64,000 bases of DNA from the NCBI GenBank assembly GCA_011317545.1, contig WUJK01000009.1:434001-498000 (forward strand), in the 5' to 3' direction. The DNA is from Coniella vitis. Taxonomy: Eukaryota; Ascomycota; Sordariomycetes; Diaporthales; Schizoparmaceae. Positions 43,028-53,331 of the stretch are shown piece after piece (position 1 is the stretch's first letter; each line of letters begins with the position of its first letter). Below the pieces are notes generated by a model, which made no database searches, had not been told where the DNA came from, and saw only the letters and a list, made by a program, of their open reading frames with translations. Position numbers and translations under genes: made by a program.

Positions 43028-44982
43028 TTACCCCATTCTAGTTCTCTTTTGTCGAAGCCCCGGCAGGTCGCCTCCACGTTCAGCAGAGAAGGAGTGGTGG
43101 GGCCCCGGCGAAATGCCTGCGGTATCTTCTCTGGCTCGACGGCGCCAGGTCGACGTGGTCGAGGCTGCCGATTGTCGGGTACGATCGCTGGGCGCTGGAG
43201 GCTTTGCTTGACTGGTCTGCCCGTGCGAGTAGTGCCGCATGCCAAACATATACCGCTCCCGTTTCTCTTCCTCCCACTTGTAGAACTTGTCCGAAATCAC
43301 CTCGGCAGCTTCTTTCAACAGCGGCCGGAGCTTGCCGATGCCATAATCGACCATGATCTTCTTGAATGTGTTGACGAGTCTCTCTCTGCTGTAGTCGTCT
43401 TCTGTAAGGCTGATCACCTTATTGTACTCGAACTGGAGCGGATAATCAGGGAGAATCATGAGCTGGTATTCGGGCCGTTCTTTATTGAGAATTGGGGGAG
43501 CCTTGCGAGATCTGCTAGCCGGACAGGCTCGGTGCACGCGGATCGTAATGGCTCTGCTGGTTGGCACCGCCGTGAAGACTCTCACTTCTTCATAAAAGCG
43601 ATCCACAAAACTCTTTTTATCAGCAGAGGGGGACTTTGCGCCAGCAGAGGACGGCGTCTGGGTTCCCACGTTGGTCGTGCTGACGGAGACGTTGGGCTTG
43701 CAACAAGTTCTGCCGCATTCTACTTCCTCCCGATCTGCCTCGTTGAAAAACTCGTACAAGCAATGCAATGATTGGCTAGCACTGTTGAGGCATTGAATAA
43801 GACCCTTTGTATCGTATGACGATTTATCTGCATTCTTAGCCTCCACCATCAAGAACGGAAAGACGCGCCGGATACGACAAGGGTTTGGGCCCTCGTAGAC
43901 CATGATTCTTCGAATAGCTTCGGGAAGCACGCTGTATGATGTGTTGCTGATGATAGACTTGAGATGAAAGGCGACAGCGATATCGGGCTGTGGTCGATTA
44001 AGCATGTATGCGTATACTGGCACAGCTTGCTGCAGGGTCTTGGTTGGCATAAAGGTGCAGTTCCAGATGCTTTCGACGGCAAAGTCCAGAATAGGCCCCT
44101 CGCTATCCTCCAAATTATAAATCAACCGAGACCGGTCCAGCATAGATATCATTGCCGTCCGCTGAAAAATGGCCTCAACCTGATCCCCGACTGCCTTCTG
44201 AAGATCTAGCTTCCATTCATTAATGTGGTGTTCCTGGAGAACCTGAGGCACGTCCAGTGGCAGCAAGTTGATGCGGGAGTCGGAGTTGGATTCAGACGAC
44301 TCGAGGGGCTCCATCCCGTGGAAAACGGCAAGGAATGGATCCGGTGACTCACACGGGTCTAGCCGCACATTTCGATCTTCCAGTCCCCGCGCAAGAGCCC
44401 CATCTGACTTGTAAATGGCGTCTTTAACGGCAGACATCATGTATGGCGGCAGAACTTGGTCCAATGCGTCGATTGCGGACTCGTCAATGGCAGGGAAGTA
44501 TCTGACGTTTCTGTACCAAGATTCCAGACGATCTTCTTCGAAAGCCCTAGCACTACCTGGAGTATATATCGTCGAATAGTCGGGGGACCGCTCCGAAAGG
44601 TTTCCAAATCCAACAATACTGGGGCTTCTAGCTTCCAGCTCGACTCCTTCAGCTTCAATAGCACTGGACTTCGCAGCTCCCAGCTCTGCTCCGTCGTCAT
44701 CAGTCGAGGCCTTGGGTAAGCTGGCTTGCTTCCTTCTAGCCTCGCTCAGAATACGGTCCGGTTCGTATCGCGGTTCCAATAAGTCGTTCTGGCCAGAGCT
44801 CCTTGTATGCTGCCGCTTTTGTTGGTTGGGCTCTTCGACCTCGCTTTTTGCCGAAGGCTGTTCACCCGCCGTAGCGCGTGTGCGGGGTAGAGGAGCGGCC
44901 GGGCTTGATAGTTAACCTGACTTAGCGATTACCTCGACGTTGAGGTTATTCTCAAGACTTACGTGTGCTTACGGCGTACCAT
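43028..44982 (-). CDS. DUF7924-type protein with PD-(D/E)XK-like core
   Basis: Exon 1 is 20 nt (44,982-44,963, MVRRKH), joined by a 59-nt GTAAGT...TCAAG intron to exon 2 (44,903-43,028), giving 631 residues. Without this splice the long frame has no ATG after its upstream stop. The N-terminal 150 residues are hydrophilic. The central part has YSVLPEAIRR, then VFPFLMVEAKN with Glu361-x-Lys363, preceded by QPDIAVAF with Asp314. This D...ExK layout is that of PD-(D/E)XK nuclease-like folds and matches a fungal family annotated as DUF7924. The C-terminus is rich in Ser, Arg and Pro. Members are numerous and often lie near repeats; the function is unknown. Nuclease activity is only suggested by the residues. 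Confidence 0.8.
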
Positions 44983-47115
44983 CACAGCCAGCCAGGGTAA
45001 AGTGGAAAGGGGAAAGGGGTTGTTGATGTTATCCGAGCAGTAACGAGGAGACAAGCGGGGGAGCAGCTGTAGGACAACTCATCCCTATGCCCGTGCCCCA
45101 GGGTCCATTATCCACCTTCGTTGCTCCGATCCCACCCCAGCCTCTTTACTGCATTATCTTCAACTTCATTCCATTTTGTGGCCCACTGTTACTTGCCTGA
45201 GGTCCCAAAAGCTGCAGTCGGCCTCCCAAGCACTTACTAGATTACGCACACTGCACGAATCATTTTGAATATCACTTTGGCAGTAGTGTCACGTTACCAT
45301 CATATGTGCTCAGTATCGTGAAGTTGATTGATAACTTATGCATACAAACATCTCGAGGAGTAATTCTCCCGGGAAGAAACGAATTTGAAGAGAACAACTT
45401 TGATTATCCATTAAACGAGTGTGTATAGTACATGTCTGGCGTTACAGCTGCCACGGGCAGTGCTAAACTCCTTGAAAGCATCAAGATGGTCAAGAAACGA
45501 AGTTCCTTCTGGGTTTCTATTTCCATCGTACAGTCACCTCAAAGTTCGTATTCTGTTCAATTTCCAAGAGAGCTAGTAACCGAATCCACGATATCCATCC
45601 TCAGACGTAGCGACGAAACCCTGCGGCGGGTCGCAACCATCATAGCCAGTGCCGACGTTTGCTTCGTGAACCAAGTAGATCCAGCCTGCGTAAAGAGGCG
45701 GTGTTAGTGATTCGGGTGCTTGTATTTCACGTTTTACCATGGAGAAATAACGGAGAGAAGGAGAAAGTAGCATATGTCTTAATCGAGCGCACTGGGAACA
45801 TTGAGTTTCACATACCGTTTGTATACATGCAAACTGTTCGTGCGCAGTTGTCCGGTAGTGGCATAGACGCACTAGTAAAAGGTCATTCTTGACGAAGATG
45901 TTCAAAACTTAGGTGACGGTTGAAACATCAAACGATGTTAAGAATACTCATGGAAAAGCTCCGCTGGTGCGGTCTGAGCGATTGTTAGACGGTAATAAAG
46001 ATGTTATACCTGTACCCGTTTCTCTGGAAGCTGGGTAGTTTTGCAGAGGGGCGGCCGCGAATATTATGTTCTTAAGTCTCTAGGGTTCTTACCAGAGATA
46101 AATACGTTAGGAAGTCTTGGAGTATATATACTGTTGCGAGTTGTATTAATATGGCCTCTTGTTGGATCTTGAAGCAGGTATATCTCTTTAAGCGCACGTG
46201 AGTGGCGTACGGCCTTACCCAATTTCTCTCATATGTCTTCAATTCTGCTTTAGTATACAGTGCTGGACGTAATACTGGCTAGCTCTTGTATCTATGGTCC
46301 TGCTATTCGCATTTTAGCCGGATAAGCCGCTAGCAGTTTGATTCCAAGATCCTCTCCTCTCGTCAGCAAATGCAAGGGCGAAAAACTTACTAGCAGATAT
46401 TATATGGCTAAGGCCGTCAGACAGCTTCAGTAATTGAGGCCGCAACATTTCCTAGAACCCAAGAATCTCACGAGCTTTATCCAAGGCCGCCATATCAAAG
46501 TCTTGCATCTCCCATGAGGTCTCAAGCATCTCTTAGACGGCAAGATCTCGCAATGACCTAGAACTGGGAACAGTAGCTACCGGAAGCCCCCGGAAGGGGG
46601 AGGGACGCAATTTAGGATTGGTCCATCATCATCCTCACCTGAATAAAGGCCTACCTACCTACCTACACCAGGTACCCGAAACCATTGTCGAGAAATAGAA
46701 AAGCAGTTTCTTAGGACACATTTATCCTTCCGCCAAGCCCCACAGAATCGTATAAGAACAAATATCCAGAGAAGAAAGAAAACAATCGAGAAAGACGAAA
46801 GGAATGTCCTCAAGGCTTCAGAAATAATATAAGTGTATAAAAGAGATAAATAAAGAGAACGTTGGTTGGGCTGAGGTTTTCCACCAGGCAGGCGGGACCG
46901 CGACCCACTTTGGAAGTAATATTTACATCTTTTCGATCAAATTTGCTTTTTACTGTATTATCTATCTATCACCAAGTTCAGATACACGACCGCTTTGATG
47001 GTGTTGGCAGTAGGGCGGGCCCCTCCCAGCAGGAACCCCCCTTCCTTCCTATGTATCTCTATGGATGTTGTTCGAGAGCATTTCTGAGCGCTATCACCAT
47101 TCTGCAAAAAGTATT
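44983..47115. other. Gene-poor region of 2.1 kb
   Basis: No convincing gene is present. A plus-strand frame at 45,432-45,707 and its overlapping opposite frame have no family resemblance. A CTAC microsatellite (CCTACCTACCTACCTAC) lies near 46,650-46,668. Confidence 0.45.
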
Positions 47116-47214
47116 TGGTCCCGGAGAGGATCGAACTCGCGACCTTGGCATCACTATATATTCCTCGCTGAGGACATATTAGTACCACGCTCTAACCAGC
47201 TGAGCTACGGGACC
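47116..47214 (-). tRNA. tRNA-Ile(AAU) with intron
   Basis: The minus strand folds as a complete cloverleaf. The acceptor GGTCCCG pairs with CGGGACC, with A as discriminator. The D arm is GCTC...GAGC, the anticodon stem TGGTA pairs with TGCCA, and the T arm is built around GAGTTCGATCCTC. The loop CTAATA...A places AAU as anticodon, that is isoleucine. An intron of about 25 nt sits after position 37 (TGTCCTCAGCGAGG then AATATATAGTG), the canonical place for nuclear tRNA introns. The mature length is 74 nt. Confidence 0.92.
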
Positions 47215-47966
47215 AACTGCTTTGTTGAAATCACGTTGGAATAACTGGTTTATATCAGCTGTTTCAACTGTTGTGGGCACTAGGCCCAAAACAATTTGCT
47301 GTGGTGTAACGACCCTGCATTTGCCCAACGGCCGCCGTTGGCGCCTGTTCACCCAATGAGACGCTACTGTGCACACAGCAAGACCTGGGAGGCAACAGCT
47401 ACCCCGCATCATATGCAAGCTGGCGGGCTAACCCTGACGGCCCAGCTTTTGATAAGGCTTGATTAGCCCCCCTTCCAATGGCAATGTTCTAAGGGTCCAG
47501 AGCAGAGGATTGGCAGGTGGCAACCCGCTTGCATCCTGTTGGATTGGCTTGTGCTATGCTTAGCTGTCGCTGCATCTCTCGGAGGACTGGAGCAACGCAG
47601 GTGCAGGATTACGTCGTGGTGAGACTTGGGGGAGTTGGGGGGGGGGGCACCTGTTTTCCGGGCTTCTTTTCTTTCCTACCTCGCTCGCTGTTCGATTCAT
47701 TGTCTTCTCGTCTTCTCCTCTATAGTTGCTAGCTAGAGACTTTGGCTCCTAGAATCTCATCAACTTCTACTTGAATCGTTCAGAGAATCCGTATTACATT
47801 CTTCTTGGCCTTGTCACAACAGCCCACCACACAGACATCTGCTATACTGGCTTCTCCATCTTCCTTGAGCAACAGGAGCAACCTAAGTACTACGTTTCCC
47901 TTCCACTCACGTTCTCCAATCACAACTACAACCTCGGCCTTCACAAAATCCACCACCATCCCCAAC
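47215..47966. other. Intergenic region upstream of small protein gene
   Basis: This contains a G homopolymer (11-12 G near 47,637-47,648) and a CT-rich leader (47,660-47,730) typical of fungal promoters. No gene is seen. Confidence 0.5.
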
Positions 47967-48308
47967 ATGTCCGCCGCAGCAGCCCCCAAGCAATCCATCA
48001 CCCTCCCCAGCACGCACGTCGACCTCGCAGACCAGCTCGCAGCGCCCGTCTCCCCCACCACCGAAAAATCCGCTGCTGAGGCCCAACGCCGCACCTCTGC
48101 GTGGCACCCGCCGACTACCTCCCCATCTGCTTTCTCTCCATCGTCGGCGTCGGCGTCGGCTTTTTCGGCCCAGCAGCCGCAGGGCCTGCAGCGGACGTTT
48201 TCGTTTAACCGCGAGGAGCACAAGCATGCCATGATGGCCGCGAGCGGTGCGCTCTCGGTTGGCCCACAGGGCACGGGCGACGCTTCTGGGTACAGTGAGA
48301 GGGCTTGA
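47967..48308 (+). CDS. Small conserved-looking hypothetical protein
   Basis: The frame of 113 residues starts at the ATG in CCCAACATGTCC (MSAAAAPKQSITLPSTHVD). The middle is a Ser/Ala/Pro-rich linker. The C-terminal 45 residues (RTFSFNREEHKHAMMAASGA) are charged and look conserved, ending GDASGYSERA. No signal peptide or membrane helix is present. Codon composition (GC-rich third positions) supports coding. I recognise no function. Confidence 0.6.
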   Translation: MSAAAAPKQSITLPSTHVDLADQLAAPVSPTTEKSAAEAQRRTSAWHPPTTSPSAFSPSSASASAFSAQQPQGLQRTFSFNREEHKHAMMAASGALSVGPQGTGDASGYSERA

Positions 48309-49296
48309 AACGGAGTAGTGTGTGTTTCGTGAGCGTGGTTGCGCATTTTTCAGCAACGACTGGGGTTTTGAGACTGCGAGATTGAAATAAAAGAGTATTG
48401 GCTATGGATGGGATAGGCTTACGAGTTGGGAATGCTCCGATTGTGTTCTGACCTTGATGTCTTTCTTATGACGGCCTGGCACTGGGTACCTTGACACTTG
48501 CTATGCCCTCGCCGCTGATGGTGATAGCAGGTCAACCTAGGGAAAGGAACTTGGCTGAAATAGGGGCGTTTTCTTCTTCCTAAAATGTAAAAGACAAACA
48601 CGTCTTTTCCAAAAAAAAAAAGGAAAAAAAAAGAAAATGATAATGACTTCTCAAATTCTTAATAAATCAGTCGTTTTCAAACCATTACTCTATGAAAATT
48701 CAGTCTTGTACTACAAGTATCTACTCGCAAAATCTGGATGACGATGTCATCTCAAAGATTATATTGGATTGAGAGTGTCTGGCCTGCTATACATACATGC
48801 AGAAACGTTTGGAACTTCTAGACCCATGGCTGCTTCATACGTAACATGGCTCGGCTACGCATCGCAGTGCTATGGCGAATGGCAAACAATTGGCAGAAAT
48901 ATGAGTTGAGATGTCCTTCAAGGAAAGGAAACAGAAAATGAAAGAGTATGCCTTCTATATATCCCCCAAGCCCAGTACTGTTCCATTCAACACCGCCTAC
49001 TCGCTTCCACTTTGTTAATGAGTGAGACTGCACGGTGGTTTTTTCATACTATTTTCTTCCACAGGCCGAGAATCGACTGCGACAATTCTTTTTGCCCCTT
49101 ACACCTCGTATATTGGTGCAGACCTCTTGGACGTCCTCAGTGGCCCTTTGACATGCTTCCCCTGCTTACGCAGCCATGGCTGTCGTTGTTGAGCTCCAAT
49201 AGCCGTACGATGGGCAAGCAGCCCGCCTGTGTAAGAAGCTAGTCCCACAAGGGAGGGTGATGGAATGTTCCCTTGTTAAATGCACCAATGGTCAGT
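48309..49296. other. Convergent intergenic region, no gene seen
   Basis: This lies between the small protein gene and the 3' end of the mitochondrial-like gene. An A-rich tract lies near 48,611-48,637. Only short random frames are seen. Confidence 0.5.
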
Positions 49297-51894
49297 TCAA
49301 AACCCATGGGGTCCACTGCCGTCGAGACCACCGGTCGTAAAATACTCGGTAATAACACCCAAACCATAACTAATGCCAGCGACCCATACCCCACCAAGCA
49401 GCATTCTCCTGGCCAGGCCAATCTTCTTCTTTTTGCGATCATGCGGTTGCTCTTTGGGTCCACTGTACACGGGCTCTTCACGTCGCACGTTGATGTTGTA
49501 TTTGACGCGCGGTTGTGGCGGCGGCGGCGGTGGTGGTGGGAGGTTGCTGACCTCATTATCAGGCAGGTTTTCGTATGCTACGTATCCCGTAGGGGAGGCA
49601 AAGTTGGCACTGGCAGGTGGCATGATTCGAGGCCGGCCAGTCATATCAATCGGATTGATGGATGCTGTAGTATACCGGCGCTCGGGTTCTGCTTTACTCT
49701 CCGCGTGGCTTCCCTCAACATGACTGTTGCAGGAGGGGCGGACCTTGCGAAAGATGAGGACATCGCCACTTCCAGAGACAATCTCGAATCCCTCGGCTTC
49801 AAGTGCAGCAAAGTGAGGGAAGAACTTCATAGGGTGCGATAAGCGAAGTAGAGCGTCCGCTGGCGTGAGAGCTGATGTAAAGTCTGGAACTAGTGAGGTG
49901 GTTTCGGCGATGTTGACTTTTTGCATCGTGGGATCGTAAGCTAGAATTTTGTAGAGCTTGGGGAATTCCATCATTCTGAAGTCGCCACTTGAGCTGGGTT
50001 TTGTTGGCTCTTTGCCTGGCGAGTCGTTGGATCCTACGGACGAATCAAACAAGCGTGATTGCTTGGCCGGCAGTGATTGTGCTTTTGCTGTCTCGCAATG
50101 GCGAGGGCCATTCAAGTCCTCCGCCTTGGAAAGAGCAGGTTTCTTGATATTCGCCGATTCTTTCGAGATCTGCTGCCGATCCAGAGCTGGCTGCAGCCTC
50201 GAGGGCGTAGGCTGACCAAATGCTCCCTCCAGCCCTCCATCCATGTTCTCTCTTTCAGTGTTAACCTCGCTCTCATGGACTTCCTTTGTCTCGCGAGGAA
50301 TGGCGGCCAGAGTCGCTGTCCAGGACTTCTCGAACTCCTCAGGGAAGTCGCGCACGTAGCTACCCGACATTGTAGTCTCCGTGGTCCTCTGCTGCAACTT
50401 AGAGCTCGCCGATTTGACAGCGCGACTTGCTTCCATGTCCGCGGCGTCTGATAAGCGTACATGTTGCTCCATTAGCGAGTCGAGCATTTCACGATAGTTT
50501 GATTGTTTGCCTCTGGCAAGTTGGTCTGGCTTTCGGTTTTGGGAGCTGTCATGTTCTGCCTGGTACATTCCAGCAAGGTTCCGGACAGGGGCTGTAGACG
50601 ATGGCTTGACTTTCCCGCCCACGATTGAGATACTATCAACACCGTGCTGCTTGGAATTCTGCTCCGCCGTGGATGGCAACTTTTTGGTGTCATTCACACG
50701 CCCCCCTGCAGTATATCGGTTAAGGTTGGATTGTCCATACTTGTCCCGCAAGTCCTGAACCAATGACGGTGGGGAATCCACAGGCTCTAGCCTTTCGAAA
50801 TGCGGTTCAGGTTGAAACGGTTTTTCAGGTGGCGAGCGATCTTCAAGGAATCCTGGGGAATTGCTTGCCGCTTGGCTTGACACCTTTTTCTGCCCATTCT
50901 CTGACTTTTCAAGAGACGCAACCAGTGAGGCGGGCGACCTGTCCTCCGCACGCGAGCCGCAAATGTACGAATTATCGGTGTTCCTCAAGCCTGCCTTGAT
51001 ACCAGCCTTGATCTCGTCCAATATAGTTGTCTCTGTAGTAGAAAAGCCGCTTGTCACATCGCTTTGAAGGGCAGCGAGATCAGAGTGGGGTTTGAGTCCG
51101 TCAAAGTGTTCGTGGGCCTTTTGCACAGCAGCTTCAAGCTGCTCACGCCGTGGAATTCCTTTTTCATTGACAAGAATATCAAGATCCGCACTTCTCAAAG
51201 AGCTGTGTTTAAAAGAGTCCCCATGAGGAAGAGCTTTGCCATTAGAAATGTGCGAAGCGCCCGGCTCGCCTGCTTGATTACGTGCAGAATCACCCTTCCA
51301 GGTCTTCACGGGGATATTGCCATTACTCTGGGGCAAGGAGGCGGCTGGTGATTTGAAAATCTTGCGATTTGTGATGGGATCAATGATAAAGTCTTCGACT
51401 TCAACGGGCCGGGCATAGTCTGTGTTGGTATTCGACTTTGTCGCTTTGGTCTTGCTTATATCTGCTTTTGGTTTAGAATATGAGGACAGGGGTTGGCTCT
51501 CATGTCCAAAGATCAAAAAGTCCATTGCACCACGCTCGACGTCCTCGATGTTCTGACCGGGTCGCAGCCCTTCTGGGTTCGGAGGGCTTTGCTGCCTTTT
51601 GCTTTTGCGGCATGGCTGGTCCATAGATTCGTGCCAAGTTTCAAGCATTGGATACTTCTTTGCCCATGGAGACCGTTGGTCAAAGTCTCTTGTGAGCTTG
51701 CGCTCTAGCATGCGCTTTCGCTGATTGGTTTCGCGCCGGAGTTCGTCAGTCAGAGCGTACCACAGACTGAAGCGAAAGCCCCGGGTCTGCTGCCCACGCA
51801 ACGGACCAGCAACAATGTGGTCGGAGGCGTGTGCAGCGGGTCGGCTTCGGCTAGGCCGCGCTCGCAAAGCGGCTTTGGAGGCATTGCTCAACAT
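49297..51894 (-). CDS. Putative mitochondrial protein with C-terminal membrane helix
   Basis: This is a single exon of 865 residues starting at MLSNASKAALRARPSRSRPA. The N-terminus is rich in Arg, Ser and Ala without acids for about 38 residues, like a mitochondrial presequence, and is followed by FRFSLWYALTDELRRE. A long, Ser/Thr/Lys-rich and probably disordered region follows (about 90-640). A compact domain comes next (KLYKILAYDPTMQKVNIAET; PADALLRLSHPMKFFPHFAA; LEAEGFEIVSGSGDVLIFRK). After a Pro-rich linker with nine prolines and a basic stretch (DRKKKKIGLARR), one membrane helix (MLLGGVWVAGISYGLGVIT) lies near the C-terminus. I recall similar Pezizomycotina proteins without assigned function. 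Mitochondrial inner-membrane location is an inference. Confidence 0.8.
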   Translation of the reverse strand: MLSNASKAALRARPSRSRPAAHASDHIVAGPLRGQQTRGFRFSLWYALTDELRRETNQRKRMLERKLTRDFDQRSPWAKKYPMLETWHESMDQPCRKSKRQQSPPNPEGLRPGQNIEDVERGAMDFLIFGHESQPLSSYSKPKADISKTKATKSNTNTDYARPVEVEDFIIDPITNRKIFKSPAASLPQSNGNIPVKTWKGDSARNQAGEPGASHISNGKALPHGDSFKHSSLRSADLDILVNEKGIPRREQLEAAVQKAHEHFDGLKPHSDLAALQSDVTSGFSTTETTILDEIKAGIKAGLRNTDNSYICGSRAEDRSPASLVASLEKSENGQKKVSSQAASNSPGFLEDRSPPEKPFQPEPHFERLEPVDSPPSLVQDLRDKYGQSNLNRYTAGGRVNDTKKLPSTAEQNSKQHGVDSISIVGGKVKPSSTAPVRNLAGMYQAEHDSSQNRKPDQLARGKQSNYREMLDSLMEQHVRLSDAADMEASRAVKSASSKLQQRTTETTMSGSYVRDFPEEFEKSWTATLAAIPRETKEVHESEVNTERENMDGGLEGAFGQPTPSRLQPALDRQQISKESANIKKPALSKAEDLNGPRHCETAKAQSLPAKQSRLFDSSVGSNDSPGKEPTKPSSSGDFRMMEFPKLYKILAYDPTMQKVNIAETTSLVPDFTSALTPADALLRLSHPMKFFPHFAALEAEGFEIVSGSGDVLIFRKVRPSCNSHVEGSHAESKAEPERRYTTASINPIDMTGRPRIMPPASANFASPTGYVAYENLPDNEVSNLPPPPPPPPQPRVKYNINVRREEPVYSGPKEQPHDRKKKKIGLARRMLLGGVWVAGISYGLGVITEYFTTGGLDGSGPHGF

Positions 51895-53331
51895 GATGAA
51901 GTCGTGCTTGGTCCTCCAGGCGCAAGCATGCTAATAGATATGGTTCGCGCCGCGAGACTGCGCAAGGCGTGTGTTACTCATCAGCCACAATACAAGGCCG
52001 AAGAGTGCTTGGCAACACGAACCACAATATCAACCGTGATGCGCTGGGAACATCGGACACCGCGATGGAATGCCACAACAAGCCGACGCAGTGGTCCTGG
52101 CGATAAAACCAAGGCAGGCACAGCCTCGCCGGGCAGTTTCAGTGCAACAAAGGGCTGACGACACTGCAGGCGGCCTCGAGCCACAGAATCACCAGATGAA
52201 ATACAAGAGACGAGCTCCTGCTCTGTTGAAGCAGTGGCTGTATTTGATGCCGCTCTATGTGGTGTTGATTCGTATGGCTTCGTCAGAAATGTGACGGAGT
52301 CGAGGTGCCGTGTCACCGGGCCTTAGCGGGACATGTCGTACATAGGTCGATAAAGAGCAGCCGTCATCATCGGCTGAAAACGGTCTCTACCCTTACTGCC
52401 TCTCCCGGCGCAACCGGTCCTATTGTGCTGAGCGCGACCGTTCACTGGATGTTTGGGAGCGTTCAGTGGCCTGCCAGCCTGGCGCCCCTCGCCTATAATG
52501 CGGGGTAGCAGTGAAAGACGTAGATTATGCAAGAACAAGGGTCAAGGGTCCACTGTTAGGGCGTAGTATCAGCTGCCGCCAAAGCACCCAACATGCTGCC
52601 AATTGTGCTAAGTAGCAAATGATCGTAGTTTGTGTCTTTGCAGGTTCAATAGAGCACTGACATATCTTAGTAGTTACCTAGTATAGGCGCTGCAAATGTG
52701 CAAGCACTGAGATACTTCCTGTGACATCACGTATAACACATAGTGCAAGTGGTTCGGAATCTCAGGATGATTCCGCATCAGTCTGCTTGAGAAGCTTTTG
52801 TATCCCAAGTAGTGGTACCGTTTCTATCATGTCGCATTCTCAAGCGAATTCACTGCTAAAGACCTGAGTTCAGGAATCCAGTCTTTTGCTGAGACTGGCA
52901 AGTGGCGTTGTCTTATGTACTATGTACACAGTACAGAGTTCATTACTCGCATAAAGTACTCAGTCCCATGTACTAAGTACCTCATCTGATTGCTTATGTC
53001 ACTGTGGACTCGGCCGCCGTTTGCCCTGGCCCCTAGCTTTCCCGCCCCGCTGTCGGCGTGACGCAGCTTTCCAGATGTTCTGCCTCGCCCATTTCTCTTG
53101 TCGCGGGGTTGATTTGGCAGTCACTTTCGCGCACGACACAACATCATATAGCGACTCGCCTGGCGCATTCGAGCATAACCTCGAAGAGTCCTGCCCCAAC
53201 AAGACGTTCGAGGTCCCCGTACCCAATTTGCGTTTCCTATCGTCATCCAAGTCCGCAACATCACGTCGCGTTCTTCAAAACCCTGCAGCCGTTCTCGAGA
53301 GCCCACACACTTCTTCAACCCGGGTTGCGGC
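51895..53331. other. Divergent intergenic region
   Basis: These 1.4 kb separate the starts of the mitochondrial-like gene and listerin. No gene is recognised. Near 52,910-52,980 there is a cluster of short GTACT/GTACTA repeats (TACTATGTACACAGTACAG; CATGTACTAAGTACC). Confidence 0.5.

Noticed and set aside
45432..45905. Overlapping short frames on both strands
   Set aside because: Neither shows a domain, a convincing start context or splice continuation; they are most likely random.
51981..52316. 111-codon minus-strand frame upstream of the mitochondrial-like gene
   Set aside because: It has no recognisable domain and its composition is ordinary for intergenic DNA here; support is insufficient.
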